Source: an uncultured Collinsella sp.
GTDB taxonomy: Bacteria > Actinomycetota > Coriobacteriia > Coriobacteriales > Coriobacteriaceae
Direction: 5' to 3'
DNA: 34,809 nt
NCBI GenBank assembly: GCA_902479095.1
Contig: CABSNL010000017.1
Span: forward strand, 1 to 34,809
Both the position numbers and the translations under genes were made by a program. Shown piece by piece: positions 31,695 through 34,809 of this stretch. The notes beneath the pieces are model-generated. The model saw only the letters and a list, made by a program, of their open reading frames with translations, had not been told where the DNA came from and searched no databases. Each line of letters starts with the position of its first letter. The stretch's first letter is position 1.

Positions 31695-34343
31695 ATGGTG
31701 AAAAAGTCACCGGAAAACACTACTCCCGCAATTGTGGACAACGTAGAGGCGCTTGAGGCTAAGCTCGCTCAGATGCGAGAGGCCCAGGCGCTTTTTGCTA
31801 CGTACACGCAGGAGCAGGTCGATAAGATCTTCTATGAGGCCGCCATGGCCGCCAACAAGGCTCGTATCCCGTTGGCGAAGATGGCCATCGAGGAGACCGG
31901 CCGCGGCGTTCTTGAGGACAAGGTCATCAAGAACCACTACGCCGCAGAGTACATCTACAACGCTTACAAGAACACCAAGACCTGTGGTGTCCTGGAGCGC
32001 GACGAGGCTTACGGCATCACCAAGATCGCCGAGCCCATCGGCATCGTGGGTGCCGTCATCCCGACGACCAACCCCACCTCCACTGCGATCTTCAAGACGC
32101 TGATCTGCCTGAAGACCCGCAACGCCATCATCATCTCCCCGCACCCGGCTGCCGCCAAGTGCACCATCGCCGCCGCCAAGCTCGTGCTTGACGCCGCCGT
32201 CAAGGCCGGCGCCCCCGAGGGCATCATCGGCTGGGTCGATGTCCCCTCCATCGAGCTGACCAACATGGTCATGCGCGACGTCGACATCATCCTCGCCACC
32301 GGTGGCCCGGGCATGGTCAAGGCCGCTTACTCCTCGGGCAAGCCTGCCCTGGGTGTTGGCGCCGGTAACACCCCGGTCGTCATCGACGACACCGCCGACG
32401 TGCTGCTCGCCGTCAACTCCATCATCCACTCCAAGACCTTCGACAACGGCATGATCTGCGCTTCCGAGCAGTCCGTGACCGTCATCGACACCATCTATGA
32501 CCAGGTCAAGGCCGAGTTCCAGAAGCGCGGCTGCTACTTCGTCAAGCAGGGTGCCGAGATGGAGGCCCTGCGTGCCGCCATGTTCAAGAACGGCGCCCTC
32601 GACCACCGCATCCCCGGCATGGCTGCCGCCAAGATCGCCGAGCTCGCCGGCATCGAGGTTCCTGCCAAGACCAAGATCCTGATCGCCGAGGTCACCTCCA
32701 CCGACCCCGCCAAGGAGGAGTTCTCCCACGAGAAGCTCTCCCCGGTCCTGGCCATGTACCACGCCAAGGACTTCCAGGAGGCCGTCGACAAGGCCGAGCA
32801 CCTGGTGCTCGCCGGTGGCCCGGGCCACACCGCCTCTCTGTACGTGCACCCCGCCCAGGCCGAGAAGATCAGCCTGTTCGAGCACGTCATGAAGGCCTGC
32901 CGTATCGTCATCAACACCCCGTCCTCGCACGGCGGCATCGGTGACCTGTACAACTTTGGCATGAAGCCGTCTCTGACCCTGGGCTGCGGCTCCTGGGGCG
33001 GCAACTCCGTCTCCGAGAACGTTGGGGTGAAGCACTTGATCAACGTTAAGACTGTGGCCGAGCGCCGTGAGAACATGCTGTGGTTCCGCGCTCCCGAGAA
33101 GGTCTACTTCAAGAAGGGTTCCACGCCCGTCGCCCTCGACGAGCTGGGCAACGTCATGGGCAAGAAGCGCGCCTTCATCGTCACCGACCAGTTCCTCTTC
33201 AAGAATGGCAACACCCGCGCCATCGAGGCCAAGCTCGACGAGATGGGCATCGCCCACGACTGCTTCTACGACGTCGAGCCCGATCCGTCGCTGCAGTGCG
33301 CACGTCGCGGCGCCAAGCAGATGGCTCTCTTTGAGCCGGACGTCATCATCGCCGTCGGCGGTGGCTCCGCTATGGACGCCGGCAAGATCATGTGGATGAT
33401 GTACGAGCACCCCGAGTGCAAGTTTGAGGACATGGCCATGGACTTCATGGACATCCGCAAGCGTATCTTCACCTTCCCCGAGATGGGCAAGAAGGCCTAC
33501 TTCGTCGCCGTCCCGACCTCCTCGGGTACCGGCTCCGAGTGCACGCCGTTCGCCATCATCACCGACAAGGAGACCGGCATCAAGTGGCCGCTCGCCGACT
33601 ACGCGCTGCTCCCCAACATGGCTATCGTTGACGCCGACAACTGCATGACCGCCCCGCGCGGCCTGACCGCTGCCTCCGGCATCGACGTCATGACCCACGC
33701 CATCGAGTCCTACGTCTCCATCATGGCTTCCGACTACACCAAGGGCCTCTCCGAGCGCGCTGCCAAGCTCGTCTTTGAGAACCTGCCCTCCAGCTTCACG
33801 AACGGCGCCAAGGACCCGCATGCCCGCGAGGAGATGCACAACGCCTCCTGCATGGCCGGTATGGCCTTCGCCAACGCCTTCCTGGGCCTCAACCACTCCA
33901 TGGCCCACAAGCTCGGCGCTTTCCATCACCTGCCCCACGGTCTCGCCAACGCCGTCATCCTGACTCGCGTCATGCGCTACAACGCCGCCGAGGCTCCCGT
34001 CAAGATGGGTACCTTCTCCCAGTATCCTTACCCCAACGCGCTGCACAACTACGCCGAGATGGCCAAGTACTGCGGCATCGAGGGCAAGGACGACAAGGAG
34101 GTCTTCGAGAACTTCATCACGAAGCTCGAAGAGCTCAAGGACTTCATCGGCGTCAAGAAGACCATCGCCGACTACGGTGTTGACGAGCAGTACTTCCTCG
34201 ACACCCTCGACGAAATGACCGAGCAGGCATTCAACGACCAGTGCACCGGCGCCAACCCGCGCTACCCGCTCATGAGCGAGATCAAGGAGCTCTACCTGGA
34301 CGCCTACTACGGCCGCGAGCCCCAGGATTACGCCGTCTGCTAG
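31695..34343 (+). CDS. adhE: Bifunctional aldehyde-alcohol dehydrogenase AdhE
   Basis: An 882-residue fermentative enzyme converting acetyl-CoA to acetaldehyde and then ethanol, with NADH oxidised at each step. The N-terminal half is a CoA-acylating aldehyde dehydrogenase with catalytic cysteine C255 in GMICASEQS. A linker near residue 450 leads to the iron-dependent alcohol dehydrogenase half, with GGGSAMDAGK, TSSGTGSECTPF and the metal-binding GLNHSMAHKLGAFHHLPHG. AdhE usually forms long spirosome filaments. ATG at 31695 follows AAGGAG. Codon use is strongly biased to C-ending codons, which suggests high expression and explains the long antisense open frame. Confidence 0.97.
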   Translation: MVKKSPENTTPAIVDNVEALEAKLAQMREAQALFATYTQEQVDKIFYEAAMAANKARIPLAKMAIEETGRGVLEDKVIKNHYAAEYIYNAYKNTKTCGVLERDEAYGITKIAEPIGIVGAVIPTTNPTSTAIFKTLICLKTRNAIIISPHPAAAKCTIAAAKLVLDAAVKAGAPEGIIGWVDVPSIELTNMVMRDVDIILATGGPGMVKAAYSSGKPALGVGAGNTPVVIDDTADVLLAVNSIIHSKTFDNGMICASEQSVTVIDTIYDQVKAEFQKRGCYFVKQGAEMEALRAAMFKNGALDHRIPGMAAAKIAELAGIEVPAKTKILIAEVTSTDPAKEEFSHEKLSPVLAMYHAKDFQEAVDKAEHLVLAGGPGHTASLYVHPAQAEKISLFEHVMKACRIVINTPSSHGGIGDLYNFGMKPSLTLGCGSWGGNSVSENVGVKHLINVKTVAERRENMLWFRAPEKVYFKKGSTPVALDELGNVMGKKRAFIVTDQFLFKNGNTRAIEAKLDEMGIAHDCFYDVEPDPSLQCARRGAKQMALFEPDVIIAVGGGSAMDAGKIMWMMYEHPECKFEDMAMDFMDIRKRIFTFPEMGKKAYFVAVPTSSGTGSECTPFAIITDKETGIKWPLADYALLPNMAIVDADNCMTAPRGLTAASGIDVMTHAIESYVSIMASDYTKGLSERAAKLVFENLPSSFTNGAKDPHAREEMHNASCMAGMAFANAFLGLNHSMAHKLGAFHHLPHGLANAVILTRVMRYNAAEAPVKMGTFSQYPYPNALHNYAEMAKYCGIEGKDDKEVFENFITKLEELKDFIGVKKTIADYGVDEQYFLDTLDEMTEQAFNDQCTGANPRYPLMSEIKELYLDAYYGREPQDYAVC

Positions 34344-34360
34344 TTTTAGCACGGTTTTTA

Positions 34361-34399
34361 ACGGCGGGGGTGCACGGGTGTTTCACACACCCCCGCCGT
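34361..34399 (+). terminator. Strong hairpin after adhE
   Basis: A perfect 12-bp stem (34361-34372 with 34388-34399), very GC-rich, lies 17 bases after the adhE stop. It lacks a T-run, so it may end transcription weakly or protect the 3' end of adhE mRNA. Confidence 0.6.
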
Positions 34400-34431
34400 C
34401 GCTTCTATCGCATCGTTGAAAGGATGCAACC

Positions 34432-34763
34432 ATGCTGCTACCCGATTCCAAGACCGAGCTCGTCCGCCGTGGCAACAAGGTCGTTTACGACCTGGGCGAC
34501 AAGATTGTCAAGGTCTTTAACGAGACCAAGCCTGTCTCCGACGTGTTCAACGAGGCTTTGAATCTTGCCCGCATCAATGAGTGCGGCATCCGCAGCCCCA
34601 AGGCGCTCGAGGTTTCCCAGCTCGAGAACGCCAACGGCTGGGCGCTCGTGACCGAGAAGGTTCCGGGCACCACCCTTGCCGAGAAGATGACTGCCGAGCC
34701 CCAGCGCTTTGGTGAGTACCTCGAGATGTTCGTCGACCTCCAGATCGAGATCCACGGCTACAC
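34432..34763 (+). CDS. Kinase-fold phosphotransferase, N-terminal fragment (cut by contig end)
   Basis: The first 110 codons of a gene that runs into adapter. ATG at 34432 after GAAAGGATG. The sequence RGNKVVYDLGDKIVKVFN resembles the N-lobe of protein-kinase-like or aminoglycoside-phosphotransferase-fold proteins, with K27 as the possible ATP-binding lysine and E41 as its helix-C partner. VTEKVPGTTLAEKM resembles the hinge. The catalytic loop would lie beyond the end. Substrate unknown; an antibiotic role should not be assumed. The final 13 residues of a naive translation come from adapter. Confidence 0.6.
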
Positions 34764-34809
34764 CTGTCTCTTATACACATCTCCGAGCCCACGAGACCGA
34801 GGCTGATCT
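34764..34809. other. Nextera adapter and index at right end
   Basis: The mosaic end CTGTCTCTTATACACATCT (34764-34782) is followed by CCGAGCCCACGAGAC, then CGAGGCTG, which looks like an i7 index (N710 by memory), and the start of the flow-cell primer. Not genomic. Confidence 0.98.

Noticed and set aside
31707..34352. 881-codon minus-strand open frame
   Set aside because: Exact antisense shadow of adhE, caused by its extreme C-ending codon use; repetitive translation and no domain.
34432..34763. Antibiotic-resistance phosphotransferase
   Set aside because: Only a generic kinase-fold N-lobe is visible; the catalytic and substrate regions are missing from the contig.

Overview
The window is an assembled contig, about 60% GC, from a member of the Coriobacteriia; I infer a Collinsella-like gut anaerobe. 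The grounds are the actinobacterial integration host factor mIHF in a pyrF-mihF-gmk-rpoZ order, bifunctional AdhE, RNase J beside PNPase, and a GC-rich codon usage with many GTG/TTG starts. The first 22 bases and the last 46 bases are Nextera library adapter, not genome, so the two end genes (ftsK and a kinase-fold gene) are cut by sequencing and not by biology.

Almost everything is on the minus strand. Read in the direction of transcription (right to left) the blocks are: (1) a pyrimidine operon pyrR-pyrB-pyrC-pyrK-pyrD-pyrF (30741-25418) behind a leader with an attenuation terminator; (2) mihF-gmk-rpoZ-thiI (25177-22767); (3) comEA-comEC-holA (22552-18501); (4) rpsT alone with its own promoter and terminator; (5) a long operon lepA-dus-hemW-dnaJ2-dnaJ-mtaB-phoH-ybeY-dgkA-era-recO (18004-6502), with most genes touching or overlapping; (6) rpsO and pnp, each with a terminator; (7) rnj-ftsK. 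On the plus strand at the right end are rpmB, adhE and a truncated kinase-fold gene.

Functionally this is core housekeeping: de novo UMP synthesis, translation factors and ribosomal proteins, tRNA modification (thiI, dus, mtaB), ribosome maturation (era, ybeY), RNA decay (pnp, rnj), protein folding (two DnaJ proteins), DNA uptake and repair (comEA/comEC, recO, holA), and fermentation (adhE). I found no phage genes, transposase, CRISPR array, rRNA or tRNA gene.

The most unusual signal lies in the 638-base gap between pnp and rnj. It holds two oppositely oriented copies of a long hairpin element. Their 69-base cores align without gaps at 59 positions, and eight of the ten differences fall into four base-pair-preserving changes. 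Their long outer arms (32 and 39 bp) are unrelated to each other in sequence, yet each is self-complementary. This is the signature expected of a conserved structured RNA or structured single-stranded DNA element. Other points worth following are a DnaJ whose C-terminal half is replaced by membrane segments, a duplicated 12-residue motif in the FtsK linker kept under synonymous drift, alternative hairpins in the rpsO and pyr leaders, and a paired inverted operator upstream of adhE.
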